From assembly GCF_014117215.1 (NCBI RefSeq), contig NZ_JACGXS010000009.1, positions 108,957 through 172,956 of the forward strand: a DNA stretch of 64,000 nt, read 5' to 3'. Shown here in pieces: positions 16,717 through 25,725 of this stretch. The notes under the pieces were generated by a model that had not been told where the DNA came from, ran no database searches, and worked only from the letters and a program-made list of their open reading frames with translations. Positions within the stretch are counted from its first letter, which is position 1, and each line of letters begins with the position of its first letter. The DNA is from Stenotrophomonas tumulicola. GTDB taxonomy: Bacteria; Pseudomonadota; Gammaproteobacteria; Xanthomonadales; Xanthomonadaceae. The translations under genes were made by a program, and so were the position numbers.

Positions 16717-18558
16717 GTGAGCGTGGCCGGGGCGTGGACGTCTGGCCGGCCCGTTTCCATGAGCTGGCTTGCACAGGCAATGGGAGGCGGCGATGCCAGC
16801 GGCGTGCCCGCATGGATATCCGATGACGGCACGCTGGCGCTCACCAATGGCCAGGGGCACGCGGTATGTGCAACGGGGCGCCATAGGGTGGCATTGGAGG
16901 GTATCGCCTGGAGGACCGGTGATTCGCAGGTGTTGACCGCGCAGGAGGTCGCGTCCTGGATCGCAGGGGAAGGGCTGCTGGCTGCATTGCGCGGGATGGA
17001 CGGCGCATTCGTGCTGGTGCACTGGGATGCCGTTCGCCGCGAGCTGAGTTGCGCGCGTGATCCGTCCGGCCAGAGGATGCTGTTCTATGGCTGGATGGGC
17101 GGAAAGTTCGCGTTCGCCAGTTCGCTGCATGGCCTGCGACAGGATCCGGACTTCGACGGCCGGATCGACTACGGCGTGCTGGCGTTGTTCCTGCGCCACG
17201 GTTACGTGCCGGCGCCACACTGCATCCACGCGGGATTCTTCAAGTTGTCCGCAGGCCGTTGCCTGACATTGCATGAGCGGGATGTGCGGCGCGGTTGGGA
17301 GTGCCATCTGCCTGGCGTAGACCAACGCGTCTACTGGGACGCCGCCGGCGCCTATGAAGCTGCCTTGCAGATGCGCCAGCCACTTGCTGCCGATAGTGCG
17401 CTGGACCAGCTTGACGCGCGCCTCCACGACGTCGTTGCGGCCAGTCGTCGCGCCGGGACTACGGGTGCATTCCTGTCCGGAGGAACCGATTCCTCGCTGG
17501 TCGCGGCCATCCTGCAGGCGCAATCATCCGTGCCGGTGCCCACGATCGGGATTGGATTCGAGGCAGCAGGCCACGATGAGCGCAAGTGGATGGAGGCGGT
17601 GGCGCGCCATCTGGGCGTACGGCATGAAACATGCGTGCTGGAAGCGGGTTCCGCGCTTGAACGGGTGCAGCAGGCAGCGCGGGCGTGGTCCGAGCCCTTC
17701 GCCGATGCCTCGCAGTTGCCGACCCTGCTGGCGAGCGAGCGCCTGGCCCGGCGCTGTGAGATCGGCCTGACCGGGGACGGTGGCGACGAACTGTTCTTCG
17801 GACATGGCGCATACCTGCGGGCACGACGCAACGCACGCCTTGGCGCGCTGTTGCCCCAGGTCATGCGTACATGGGCCAACCGGCTGCACAGGCGCGATCC
17901 TGAGCGTTCCCGCCTTGGTGGAATGGCGGCGCTTTACGCGGAGGCAGCCGGCAGCGGCGTTGCACACCACTATCTGATGCGCGTGGAAAAATGGCGCGAA
18001 CCCGGCGCGTTGCTGCCAGGCGCAGCCGAGCCACGTACGCCGTACCGGGATGGGCCGGTGCACCTGCAACGCGGTGATCCGGTCGACGTGATCCAGTATC
18101 TGGACTTCGCCATGGAACTGGGCAACGGGATCCTGGCAAAGGTGGACGCGGCCGCGGCCGAATATGGGCTCAAGACGCTGTCGCCGCTGCTGGACAGGGA
18201 AGTGGCCGGGCTTGCCTGGCAGATGCCGATAGCGATGAAGTTCCAGGCCGGGGAGCAGAAGTGGATCCTGAAGAAACTGCTTTGCCGCTACCTGCCGGCT
18301 TCACTGGTGTATCGACCCAAGCGTGGCTTCGGGCCGCCGATAGCCGCCTGGCTGCGCGGTCCACTGCGCGGGTGGGCAAGCGCGTTGCTGGCGCCGGCCA
18401 CGCTGGAGCATGCGGGCATCAGGGATGACGGACGGGTGGCGAAGATGTGGAGCCAGTTCCAGCGTGGCGAACGCCGGTGGCATCCACCCCTGTGGACGCT
18501 GCTGATGTACCTGGCCTGGTTCGAGCAGTCATGCAAAAAAGGGGACGGAGGGGATTAA
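16717..18558 (+). CDS. Asparagine-synthetase-like protein lacking the glutaminase cysteine
   Basis: 613 residues from a GTG start (GAGG-N5-GTG). The N-terminus MSVAGAW aligns with the AsnB start MCGIAGI/W, so the Ntn nucleophile Cys2 is serine, and the rest of the glutaminase domain (to about 180) is degenerate. The synthetase half is intact: PP-loop SGGTDSS at 254-260, GDGGDELFFGH, and RPKRGFGPPIAAWLRGPLR near the end. It should activate a carboxylate with ATP, but glutamine hydrolysis is doubtful; ammonia or another amine may be the acceptor. Lasso-peptide cyclases are distant relatives, but no precursor or B-protein gene is nearby. The last residues (KKGDGGD) and the stop come from repeat copy 2. 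Confidence 0.8.
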   Translation: MSVAGAWTSGRPVSMSWLAQAMGGGDASGVPAWISDDGTLALTNGQGHAVCATGRHRVALEGIAWRTGDSQVLTAQEVASWIAGEGLLAALRGMDGAFVLVHWDAVRRELSCARDPSGQRMLFYGWMGGKFAFASSLHGLRQDPDFDGRIDYGVLALFLRHGYVPAPHCIHAGFFKLSAGRCLTLHERDVRRGWECHLPGVDQRVYWDAAGAYEAALQMRQPLAADSALDQLDARLHDVVAASRRAGTTGAFLSGGTDSSLVAAILQAQSSVPVPTIGIGFEAAGHDERKWMEAVARHLGVRHETCVLEAGSALERVQQAARAWSEPFADASQLPTLLASERLARRCEIGLTGDGGDELFFGHGAYLRARRNARLGALLPQVMRTWANRLHRRDPERSRLGGMAALYAEAAGSGVAHHYLMRVEKWREPGALLPGAAEPRTPYRDGPVHLQRGDPVDVIQYLDFAMELGNGILAKVDAAAAEYGLKTLSPLLDREVAGLAWQMPIAMKFQAGEQKWILKKLLCRYLPASLVYRPKRGFGPPIAAWLRGPLRGWASALLAPATLEHAGIRDDGRVAKMWSQFQRGERRWHPPLWTLLMYLAWFEQSCKKGDGGD

Positions 18559-18616
18559 GTCGCATACGGCGGTGGTGCCGGGCGGAAAGCGACTTAATCC
18601 CCTCCGTCCCCTTTTT
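18536..18616. repeat. Perfect inverted repeat, GGGGACGGAGG family, copy 2
   Basis: Two perfect 28-base arms (18536-18563 and 18589-18616) around a 25-base loop. The arms read A-run, GGGGACGGAGG, GGATTAAGTCGC. The stop codon of the asparagine-synthetase-like gene (18556-18558) lies in the left arm. The outer A/T-runs make it usable as a terminator in both directions. Confidence 0.85.
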
Positions 18617-18624
18617 CCATGCAT

Positions 18625-18663
18625 AAAAAAAGGACCCGACAGAGGGAGGGATCTGTCGGGTCC
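18625..18663 (-). terminator. Rho-independent terminator on the minus strand
   Basis: Perfect 12-base stem GGACCCGACAGA / TCTGTCGGGTCC, 8-base loop TCCCTCCC, and seven T residues immediately after on the minus strand. It is 180 bases beyond the queD stop, so it ends either the queD transcript or a separate small RNA. Confidence 0.85.
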
Positions 18664-18735
18664 TGCGATTGCACGGGGGGAGGGACCCATGCAATGTCCT
18701 GTGGCTTCTGCCTGCGCCGACGTGGTGCTGTCGGG
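18625..18735 (-). ncRNA. Candidate small RNA with C-rich hairpin loops
   Basis: Read on the minus strand, a hairpin with stem ATTGCA/TGCAAT and the loop TGGGTCCCTCCCCCCG is followed 8 bases later by a 12-base terminator hairpin with the loop TCCCTCCC, then a T-run. Unpaired CCCTCCC in two successive loops is the hallmark of the xanthomonad sX13-type and alphaproteobacterial anti-Shine-Dalgarno sRNAs. No protein frame is convincing. The 5' end is uncertain: it may start near 18735 or further upstream, before the hairpin at 18754-18788. No strong -35/-10 was recognised. Confidence 0.5.
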
Positions 18736-18753
18736 CGGCTTGAATCGCCTTGA

Positions 18754-18788
18754 TGCAATGCAGCATACGCCTTTCGTGCTGCATTGCA
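18754..18788. repeat. Perfect hairpin downstream of queD
   Basis: 12-base inverted repeat (TGCAATGCAGCA ... TGCTGCATTGCA) with an 11-base loop. There is no T-run on either side, so it is not a simple terminator. It may be the 5' domain of the candidate small RNA or a protein-binding palindrome. Confidence 0.6.
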
Positions 18789-18846
18789 ACAGGAGTCGCA
18801 GAAATTCCCGACGAACGGTAAATAACGTTCAGGATCAAACGTTTGC

Positions 18847-19212
18847 TCAGGCGCCGCGCGGTCCCCGGTAGCGGCAGCCGGAGGTGCAGGTCTCATGCAC
18901 GGTGATCTCGCTCAATGCCGGCAGGGCGGGCTTGAGCTCCTGCCAGATCCACACCGCAAGATTCTCGCTGGTGGGGTTCTCCAGGCCGGGGATGTCATTG
19001 AGGTAGTGGTGGTCCAGCCGGTCATAGATGGGTTGGAAGGCGGCCTTCACGTCGCCAAAGTCCATGATCCAGCCGGTATCGGACCCGGGCTCCCCTTCGA
19101 CTTTCAGCTCTACCCGGAACGAATGCCCGTGCAGGCGCGAGCACTTGTGGCCCGGCGGCACGTTGGGCAGGCGGTGGGCCGCTTCGATCATGAAGATTTT
19201 GAAGATTTCCAT
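18847..19212 (-). CDS. queD: 6-carboxytetrahydropterin synthase (QueD)
   Basis: 121-residue T-fold enzyme that converts dihydroneopterin triphosphate to 6-carboxytetrahydropterin for queuosine/7-deazaguanine synthesis. Zinc ligands are visible as the histidine in EAAHRLP and the pair in LHGHSF. The catalytic cysteine lies in [10 protein letters not shown], and the substrate glutamate in [11 protein letters not shown] and the C-terminal [11 protein letters not shown] are present. It is a single gene; other que genes are not in the window. Confidence 0.94.
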   Translation of the reverse strand: MEIFKIFMIEAAHRLPNVPPGHKCSRLHGHSFRVELKVEGEPGSDTGWIMDFGDVKAAFQPIYDRLDHHYLNDIPGLENPTSENLAVWIWQELKPALPALSEITVHETCTSGCRYRGPRGA

Positions 19213-19277
19213 GCTGCGATTGTACCGGGCTGGCCGGTCGTGGCGGTTCCAGTCGCAACCAATCTATTTCCATCGCG

Positions 19278-19322
19278 ATGAAGAGATGTTAGTTTCTCTT
19301 ATATCCGTATGAAGAGATGTTA
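19278..19322. promoter_or_regulatory. Direct repeat upstream of TonB receptor gene
   Basis: The 14-base sequence ATGAAGAGATGTTA occurs at 19278-19291 and again at 19309-19322, with starts 31 bases apart (three helical turns). AAGAGA...TCTCTT also forms an inverted repeat with the first copy. The stretch is AT-rich against the surrounding high GC and lies 70-110 bases before the receptor start, as expected of an operator or activator site. Confidence 0.45.
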
Positions 19323-19389
19323 TTGGCGCTGATGCGGCCATGCATGGACTACTGCGGAACTGCCACCACCACCACCCCGCGATTTCGAC

Positions 19390-22035
19390 ATGCCCCAGCA
19401 CACCCTGCTCGTGGCGGCGCTTGCCGTCGCCTTGGCCGCGCCATTGCCTGCCGCCGCCGAATCCTCCACCGACGCCTCCACCGGCGGCGACGCCAGTACC
19501 CTGGCCGCCGTCCGCGTCACCGGTTCCAACATCAAGCGTACCGACACCGAAACCGCCAATCCCGTCCAGGTGATCGGGCGCGAACAACTGGAGGTGACCG
19601 GCAAGGCCTCGGTCGCCGACGTGCTGCGCTCCATCTCGGCCAACACCGGCAATGCAGCGAATGAAACCTCCAACAGCGGTTGGGCGTCGGGCTCGGCGGG
19701 CATCGGCCTGCGTGGCCTGTCGCAGAAGAATACGCTGGTGCTGCTCAATGGCCGCCGCCTAGCGAACTATGGCTTCCCGGCGAACGGGCTGTCCGACACC
19801 TTCGTCAACCTCAATGCGCTGCCGCTGGTTGCGGTGGAGCGCATCGAAGTGCTGAAGGACGGCGCATCGGCGGTGTATGGCTCCGACGCAGTGGCCGGCG
19901 TGGTCAACATCATCACCCGGCAGAACTACGAAGGCGCGGAGATCGGCGGCAGCGTCGGCACGGCCGACCAGGGCGGCCTGGACGAAACCAAGCTCAAGTT
20001 CGTCGGCGGGCTGGGCGACCTGGATACCGATGGCTACAACATCCTTTTCAGCGTGGAAGCCTACAACCGTGACCGGCTGGACCAGGACGAGCGCGACCTG
20101 ACCAAGAGTGGCATCTACAGCGACAAGCCCGGCGGGAGCTGGAACGGCTGGTCGGCCAAGGGGGCGCGCTACCTGGTCGACGGCGTGTCGGTGCCGATGC
20201 TGGACGCCAACGGGCAATGCCCGGACGGCACCACCCTGGTGCCCAGCGGACCGATCGACGGCCTGGCCGGTGATACCTGCGGCTTCAACCAGGCCCCGTA
20301 CACCACCCTGATACCGTCCACCAAGCGTTGGCAGGCCTATGCCAACGGCACCTTCCGCCTGGGCGACAACGTGGAAGCGTTCGGCGAAGTGCTGTACAGC
20401 GAGGTAAAGGGCGTTTCCTGGTTCGGCAGCAGCCCGTTCTTCACCCTGGAAAGCGGGCGTTTCGCATTGAATGCCGATACCGGACTGGCCGAACCGGTGT
20501 CCTCCAACCTGCCCGCCGGCAATCCCTACAACCCGTATGGGCGCGCGGTACCGATCGAGTACACGTTCTTCAACCTGGGCGGCACGATCAAGACCAATCG
20601 CTCGCAGTCCTATCGTGGCCTGTTCGGCCTGCGTGGCAGCACCGCGCGCTGGGACTGGGAAGTGGGTGCGTTCGGCGCGCGCAGTAGCGAGCGCGAGACC
20701 GTGTCCGGCGGTTTCGCCAATCGCTGGACGCTGGCCGACGCGCTGGCCACCGGCAGCTACAACCTGCTTGATCCGTCGGCAACGCCGCAGTCGGTGCTGG
20801 ATGGCATCGGCATCGCCACCTTGCGCCCGGCCGAATCGAAGCTGCAGGGCATCGATGCGAAGATCTCCGGCACCCTCGGCCGCACTTGGGCCGGTGATAT
20901 CGGCTTCGCGTCTGGCGCGGAATGGCGCCGCGAGAAGCTGGATTCCAACAACCCGTGGCAGATCGACGCCGGGTTGCAGGTCCGCCCGGCCATCGCCGAA
21001 GTGCATGGCGAGCGCACCGTGACCGCGGCCTATGCCGAAGCCATCGTGCCGCTGGCCTCCAGGCTGGAGCTGTCAGTGGCCGCACGTGCGGACCATTATG
21101 ATGACTTCGGCGATGCATTCTCGCCAAAGCTCGGGCTGCGCTGGCAGCCGCTGGATTTCCTGCTGGTGCGGGCGGCGGCGTCGAAGGGCTTCCGCGCGCC
21201 ATCGCTTTCCGAAAATTCGGACAGCACCAGCATTTCCTATGGCAGCGTAGTGGATCCGCGCGATCCGGACCTGCCCGGCTCGCGGCAGAATCCGACCTTC
21301 TTCACCGTTGGCAACACCGACCTGAAGCCGGAGCGCACGCGCAGCTACAACTTCGGCGTGGTGCTGTCACCGTGGAGCAACACCAACCTGAGCGTCGATT
21401 ACTACAAGATCGAGCTGGAGAACCTGGTAGGTACCAACAACTCGCAGACGCTGGTCACCGATGACGTGCCGGGCGCGGTGCTGCGCGATGAGCGCGGCAA
21501 GTTGCTGGCCGTCTATAACCGCTACCAGAACCTGAGCGACCTGAAGACCTCCGGCATCGACGTGGAACTGCGCCAGCGCATTCCGACCGACCGTTTCGGC
21601 GAGTTCAACCTCAGCTCCGCCTATACCCACGTGCGCGATTATCGTCGCCCGACCGTGATCGGTGGCCCGCTGGTGGACTATGCCGGCAGCAACCTGGGCG
21701 CTACGTTGCCGAAGAACAAGGCGACGACCACGCTGGACTGGGCCTACGGTGATTTCCGCACCGCGCTGACCTGGTACTACACCAGCGGCTATGACCAGAA
21801 GGCCAGCGCCACCGCACGGGCGGTACAGGATCGGGTGGATGCCTACAGCCAGTTCGACCTCTACCTGGGCTACACCGGCTTCGAGCAGCTGACCCTGTAC
21901 GCGAAGATCCAGAACCTGGGTGATGAAGAACCGCCTTACGACGCCTCGTTCCCGGGCATCCGTGCGCCGTATGACTTCAGCCAGTACGACCTGCGCGGGC
22001 GCTACTTCACGGTGGGCTTCGATTACCGGTTCTGA
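19390..22035 (+). CDS. TonB-dependent receptor (peptide-uptake type candidate)
   Basis: 881-residue outer-membrane receptor. A signal peptide ends at about A23 (APLPAAA). The TonB box region AAVRVTGSNIKR is typical of the large xanthomonad receptor class with a GSNIKR motif. The plug contains LVLLNGRRLANYG and VEVLKDGASAVYGSDAVAGVVNI-like segments, and the protein ends in YFTVGFDYRF, a barrel strand with terminal phenylalanine. The substrate is not known from sequence. The next gene encodes an exported M14 peptidase on the same strand 97 bases away, suggesting uptake of peptides. Confidence 0.88.
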   Translation: MPQHTLLVAALAVALAAPLPAAAESSTDASTGGDASTLAAVRVTGSNIKRTDTETANPVQVIGREQLEVTGKASVADVLRSISANTGNAANETSNSGWASGSAGIGLRGLSQKNTLVLLNGRRLANYGFPANGLSDTFVNLNALPLVAVERIEVLKDGASAVYGSDAVAGVVNIITRQNYEGAEIGGSVGTADQGGLDETKLKFVGGLGDLDTDGYNILFSVEAYNRDRLDQDERDLTKSGIYSDKPGGSWNGWSAKGARYLVDGVSVPMLDANGQCPDGTTLVPSGPIDGLAGDTCGFNQAPYTTLIPSTKRWQAYANGTFRLGDNVEAFGEVLYSEVKGVSWFGSSPFFTLESGRFALNADTGLAEPVSSNLPAGNPYNPYGRAVPIEYTFFNLGGTIKTNRSQSYRGLFGLRGSTARWDWEVGAFGARSSERETVSGGFANRWTLADALATGSYNLLDPSATPQSVLDGIGIATLRPAESKLQGIDAKISGTLGRTWAGDIGFASGAEWRREKLDSNNPWQIDAGLQVRPAIAEVHGERTVTAAYAEAIVPLASRLELSVAARADHYDDFGDAFSPKLGLRWQPLDFLLVRAAASKGFRAPSLSENSDSTSISYGSVVDPRDPDLPGSRQNPTFFTVGNTDLKPERTRSYNFGVVLSPWSNTNLSVDYYKIELENLVGTNNSQTLVTDDVPGAVLRDERGKLLAVYNRYQNLSDLKTSGIDVELRQRIPTDRFGEFNLSSAYTHVRDYRRPTVIGGPLVDYAGSNLGATLPKNKATTTLDWAYGDFRTALTWYYTSGYDQKASATARAVQDRVDAYSQFDLYLGYTGFEQLTLYAKIQNLGDEEPPYDASFPGIRAPYDFSQYDLRGRYFTVGFDYRF

Positions 22036-22132
22036 TCCAGCCGGCTGCTCCATCCGCACGACCATCCGGCCGCCCTGCGCGGCCGGATGGGTGTCACCGG
22101 CGCGCCAGCGCCTTCATCTTCGGGGAATCATC

Positions 22133-24727
22133 GTGTCCTTCCATCGCAGTGTGTTGTTGTCGTTGTGCGTCGCCGTTTCGGTGCTTGCCGTTCCGGCCGC
22201 CCCGGTACAGGCGCAGAGTGCCTACTTTTTCCCGCAGGCCGCCGAGTCAACGGATTTCGATCCGGCCATCCCCAGTCCGCAGCAGTTCCTGGGCTATGAA
22301 ATCGGCAGCCGCTACACCCGGCATGACCAGCTGGTGGCCTACTTCAACGAGTTGGCCAGGCACTCGGACAAGATCAAGGTGCAGGAGATCGGCCACAGCT
22401 ACGAAGGACGCCCGCTGCTGATCGCCACGGTAACCGCCGCACAGAACCAGGCCCGGCTGGAAACCCTGCGGCAGCAGCATGCGACGCTGGTGGACCCTTC
22501 GCAGCCACGTGCCGCGGCCGGCGACAGTCCGGTGGTGGTCTGGCTGGGCTACAGCGTGCATGGCAACGAAACCTCCAGTGGCGAAGCCGCGATGCTGACC
22601 GCGTACTACCTGGTGGCCAACCGGAGCAGCGAGACGCAGCAGTGGCTGCAGGAGGCGGTGGTGCTGTTCGATCCGGCGCAGAACCCGGATGGCCGCGACC
22701 GCGCGGCGAACTGGCACAATGCCTATGCATCCAGCCCGGCGTCCGCCGACCCGGCCGACAAGGAGCATGTCGAACCGTTCCCGCAGGGCCGCACCAACCA
22801 CTACTTCACCGACCTCAACCGCGACTGGCTGGCACTGACCCAGCAGGACAGCCGGCCGAAGATCGAGGTCTTCCACCAGTGGTATCCGAACGTCCAGATC
22901 GATTTCCACGAAATGGGCAAGGACAGCACCTATTACTTCGAGCCGTCGCCGAAGAGCATGCACAGTCCGCTGCTGCCGGCGGCATCGTACGAGTTCAACA
23001 AGACACTGGCGAAGTACCATGCCGCTTCGCTCGATGCGCTGGGTTCGCTGTACTACACGGGTGAGAACTTCGACAATTTCTCACCGGTATACGGCTCGAC
23101 CTATCCGGATTTCCATGGCGCCGTGGGCGTGACCGTGGAGCAGGCCAGCTCACGCGGGCGGGTGCAGGAATCGGTGAACGGGCCGCTGACGTTCCCCTTC
23201 ACCATCCGCAACCAGGTCGCTACCGGCCTGGGCACGGTGCGCGGCGCGGTCACCGAGCGCGAAGGCCTGTTCAAGCTGCAGAAGGAGTTCTTCCAGTCTG
23301 CGCTGAAGCAGGCAGGGCAGCAGCCACTGAAGAGCTTCGTGTTCGGTGATGCACATGATCCGGCCCTGACCCGCAAGCTGCTTGAACTGCTGCTGCTGCA
23401 CAGGATAGAAGTGCATGCGCTGGCATCGGCGGTGACCGTGGACGGACGCCGCTTCGAGCCTGGAACGGCGTATGTGGTGCCCGCTGCACAGCCACAGTTC
23501 CGGTTGGTGCATTCGATCTTTGCCGATACGCCGCCGATCAAGGGCGATGTGTTCTATGGCAGCACCTCGTATGCGGTCGCCCCGGCGTATGGCGTGGCGT
23601 TCGCGGCCAGCAAGGGCCGCATCGGCCAGGGTGTACAGGTAAATGCCCTGCCGCCCGCCGAGGGCGGCGTGCAGGGAGGCCTGGCCGGCTACGCGTACGT
23701 GATCGACTGGCGTGACTACAACGCAGGCCGCGCCTTGTATGCGCTGCAGGCCAAGGGATTGTCGGCCCGTGCTGCGTTCCATGGCTTCACCGCGGGGACG
23801 GTGGCAGGAGACGTGGAATTCGCGCCGGGCAGCATCGTACTGCCGGTCGCCGGCCAACCGTTGCAGGGGGCGGCGCTGTTGGAGGCCGTGCAGGCGGCAA
23901 CCCGGGAAAGTGGCGTGCAGGCCTACGCCATGGGCAGTGGCCAGAGCCGCGGTGGCATCGACCTGGGCAGCGATGGCGTCAAGGCGCTGCGCAAGCCAGC
24001 GGTGGCCCTGGTGATGGGCGAGGGGGTGAACGCAACCGAGATCGGTTCGGCATGGTTCCTGCTCGACCAGCAACTGCAGTTGCCCGCCAGCAAGATCGAT
24101 CCGGCGCAGCTGGGCAAGGTGGGGCTGGACCGCTATACCACCATCGTGCTGTCCGGCGGCAGGTACGATGGCGTGGATGAAGCCGCGGTAGGGGCGCTGA
24201 AGCGCTGGATCCAGGCCGGTGGCTCGCTGGTTACCTATGGCACCGCGTCGCGTTGGGCAATAGAAAAGAAGCTGGCCGATGGCGAGAAACTGGGTGAGCA
24301 GGAAGACGCTTCGGACGCCGGGCGCAGTGCGTTCGGTGACCAGCGCGACATCGCGGCGATCGAGCGGGTGAGTGGCAACATCCTCAGCGCCGACATCGAT
24401 ACCAGCCACCCCCTGGGCTTCGGCGTGCCGCGCCGGCAGCTGGCGGTGAACAAGGAAAATGCGGTAGTGCTGCAACCGAGTGCCAATCCGTTCTCTACGG
24501 TGGTGCGGGTGGACGAGCAGCCACGGGTCAATGGGTATCTGTCCGAGCGCAACCGCGCGCGGGTAAGTGGCTCGGCGTGGTTGCTGGTGTCGCCGCAGGG
24601 CCAGGGCAACGTGGTGCTGTTCGCCGATGATCCGGCACACCGCAAGTACTGGCACGGTACGGATCGGTTGCTGGTCAATGCGTTGTTCTTCTCCAACCTG
24701 TTGAATCCGACCAGGCCGCGCGGGTGA
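22133..24727 (+). CDS. Exported M14-family zinc metallocarboxypeptidase
   Basis: 864 residues from a GTG start preceded by GGGGAA. The signal peptide (LLSLCVAVSVLA...PVQA) ends near residue 27. The M14 metal site is visible as H143/E146 (SVHGNETSSGE) and H259 (IDFHEMGKDST), and the likely general base is E336 (VTVEQASSRG). A C-terminal half of some 450 residues, with a glutamine-amidotransferase-like or beta-rich fold, is typical of the large exported forms. It follows the TonB receptor on the same strand. An ATG further upstream would read through the receptor's end and is not credible. Confidence 0.88.
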   Translation: MSFHRSVLLSLCVAVSVLAVPAAPVQAQSAYFFPQAAESTDFDPAIPSPQQFLGYEIGSRYTRHDQLVAYFNELARHSDKIKVQEIGHSYEGRPLLIATVTAAQNQARLETLRQQHATLVDPSQPRAAAGDSPVVVWLGYSVHGNETSSGEAAMLTAYYLVANRSSETQQWLQEAVVLFDPAQNPDGRDRAANWHNAYASSPASADPADKEHVEPFPQGRTNHYFTDLNRDWLALTQQDSRPKIEVFHQWYPNVQIDFHEMGKDSTYYFEPSPKSMHSPLLPAASYEFNKTLAKYHAASLDALGSLYYTGENFDNFSPVYGSTYPDFHGAVGVTVEQASSRGRVQESVNGPLTFPFTIRNQVATGLGTVRGAVTEREGLFKLQKEFFQSALKQAGQQPLKSFVFGDAHDPALTRKLLELLLLHRIEVHALASAVTVDGRRFEPGTAYVVPAAQPQFRLVHSIFADTPPIKGDVFYGSTSYAVAPAYGVAFAASKGRIGQGVQVNALPPAEGGVQGGLAGYAYVIDWRDYNAGRALYALQAKGLSARAAFHGFTAGTVAGDVEFAPGSIVLPVAGQPLQGAALLEAVQAATRESGVQAYAMGSGQSRGGIDLGSDGVKALRKPAVALVMGEGVNATEIGSAWFLLDQQLQLPASKIDPAQLGKVGLDRYTTIVLSGGRYDGVDEAAVGALKRWIQAGGSLVTYGTASRWAIEKKLADGEKLGEQEDASDAGRSAFGDQRDIAAIERVSGNILSADIDTSHPLGFGVPRRQLAVNKENAVVLQPSANPFSTVVRVDEQPRVNGYLSERNRARVSGSAWLLVSPQGQGNVVLFADDPAHRKYWHGTDRLLVNALFFSNLLNPTRPRG

Positions 24728-24784
24728 TGGTGGGTTGCCGGGACACCTGCGTCACAAGGTCCCGAGGTCCATGCATGCGTCGAG

Positions 24785-24807
24785 GTAGCGCCGGGCCATG
24801 CCCGGCG
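24785..24807. repeat. Single SMAG-type stem-loop
   Basis: GTAGCGCCGGGCCATGCCCGGCG: one GTAG-ended hairpin between the M14 peptidase gene and the Fur-box operon. It is an unpaired (monomer) copy. Confidence 0.7.
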
Positions 24808-24831
24808 GGGTGAAGGGCAGTCCACAATCGT

Positions 24832-24850
24832 ATTGCGAATCATTCGCAAT
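24832..24850. promoter_or_regulatory. Fur box
   Basis: ATTGCGAATCATTCGCAAT is a 19-base palindrome with only the central base unpaired, and matches the Fur-box form TGCGAAT-N-ATTCGCA seen in pseudomonads and xanthomonads. It lies 55 bases before the DUF4198 gene and predicts iron repression of the three-gene operon. Confidence 0.8.
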
Positions 24851-24905
24851 GAGCATAGGATGTGCGCCGCCGGACTGGGGCCGGCGCCTTCCACGAGAGA
24901 TGCCG

Positions 24906-25700
24906 ATGAAACTCCGCTTGTTGACCAGCTTGCTGCTGGCCGCCGTCGTGTTGCCCGCCCGCGCGCATACGCCGTACCTGGCACCTGCCACGTTCCAGGT
25001 CCAGCCCACCAGCATGGTCACGCTGGATGCCAGCTTCGCCGAGACCTTCTTCGTCCCCGAAGTGGTGTTCGACAACAGCACCTTCGTGGTGACCGACCCC
25101 GATGGCTTGGCGCATGCGCCGGACACCGTGCACCTGTTCAAGACCCGTGCCGTGGTCGAGCAGCGCCTGCCGGGCAAGAAGGGCACCTACCGCTTCAGCA
25201 CCGGCAACCGCCTGGGTGCGGTGTTCCGCACTTTCGAACTCAACGGCAAGACCGAGAGCAGCCGTGACCCGTCCAAGCCGTTGCCGGCGGGGGCGAAGAT
25301 CGTCTCGCACTACCAGAGCCTGTCACGGTCGGAGGTCTACCTGACTGCCGGGGCGCCGACCACCGAGGCGCTCAAGCCGTACGGCAAGGGGCTGGAACTG
25401 GTTCCCGCCACCCATCCGAGCGATCTGTACGTGGGCGAGGCCTTCGCCTTCGAGGTGCACTACGACGGCAAGCCGTTGCCTGGGCAGAAGGTGGAGATCA
25501 ACCGCGCGCTGGGGGATGGCCATGCCCAGCAGGCACCGATCGAGCTGACCACCGATGCCGCCGGCAAGGCCAGCCTGCCGCTGCAGCAGGCTGGCAGCTA
25601 CCTGGCGTTGATCCGCTACCGCGGCGATGCGCCGGAGGGTGCCGCCGCGCCGCAGTACGGCAACAACTACACGCTCAGCTTCCGCGTGCTCGAACCGTAA
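24906..25700 (+). CDS. DUF4198 periplasmic protein of an iron-regulated operon
   Basis: 264 residues with a signal peptide (LLTSLLLAAVVLPARA) followed by a histidine (HTPYLAP), the usual start of mature DUF4198 proteins. These beta-rich periplasmic proteins occur beside metal-uptake TonB receptors and are thought to bind or hand over metal or its complexes; the role is not proven. A second Ig-like segment (YVGEAFAFEVHYDGKPLPGQKVEI) follows from about residue 175. First gene after the Fur box, 25 bases before the EF-hand gene. Confidence 0.8.
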   Translation: MKLRLLTSLLLAAVVLPARAHTPYLAPATFQVQPTSMVTLDASFAETFFVPEVVFDNSTFVVTDPDGLAHAPDTVHLFKTRAVVEQRLPGKKGTYRFSTGNRLGAVFRTFELNGKTESSRDPSKPLPAGAKIVSHYQSLSRSEVYLTAGAPTTEALKPYGKGLELVPATHPSDLYVGEAFAFEVHYDGKPLPGQKVEINRALGDGHAQQAPIELTTDAAGKASLPLQQAGSYLALIRYRGDAPEGAAAPQYGNNYTLSFRVLEP

Positions 25701-25725
25701 GCCACTTCCCCGAAGGAAACCGATC

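Noticed and set aside
16381..18558. Lasso-peptide biosynthesis cluster based on the Cys-less synthetase homolog
   Set aside because: No precursor with a leader/core pattern and no PqqD-like/transglutaminase B protein or ABC transporter is nearby.
18594..18896. 100-residue minus-strand frame downstream of queD as a gene
   Set aside because: It runs through two perfect hairpins and the repeat, overlaps the queD end, has no ribosome-binding site and resembles no family.
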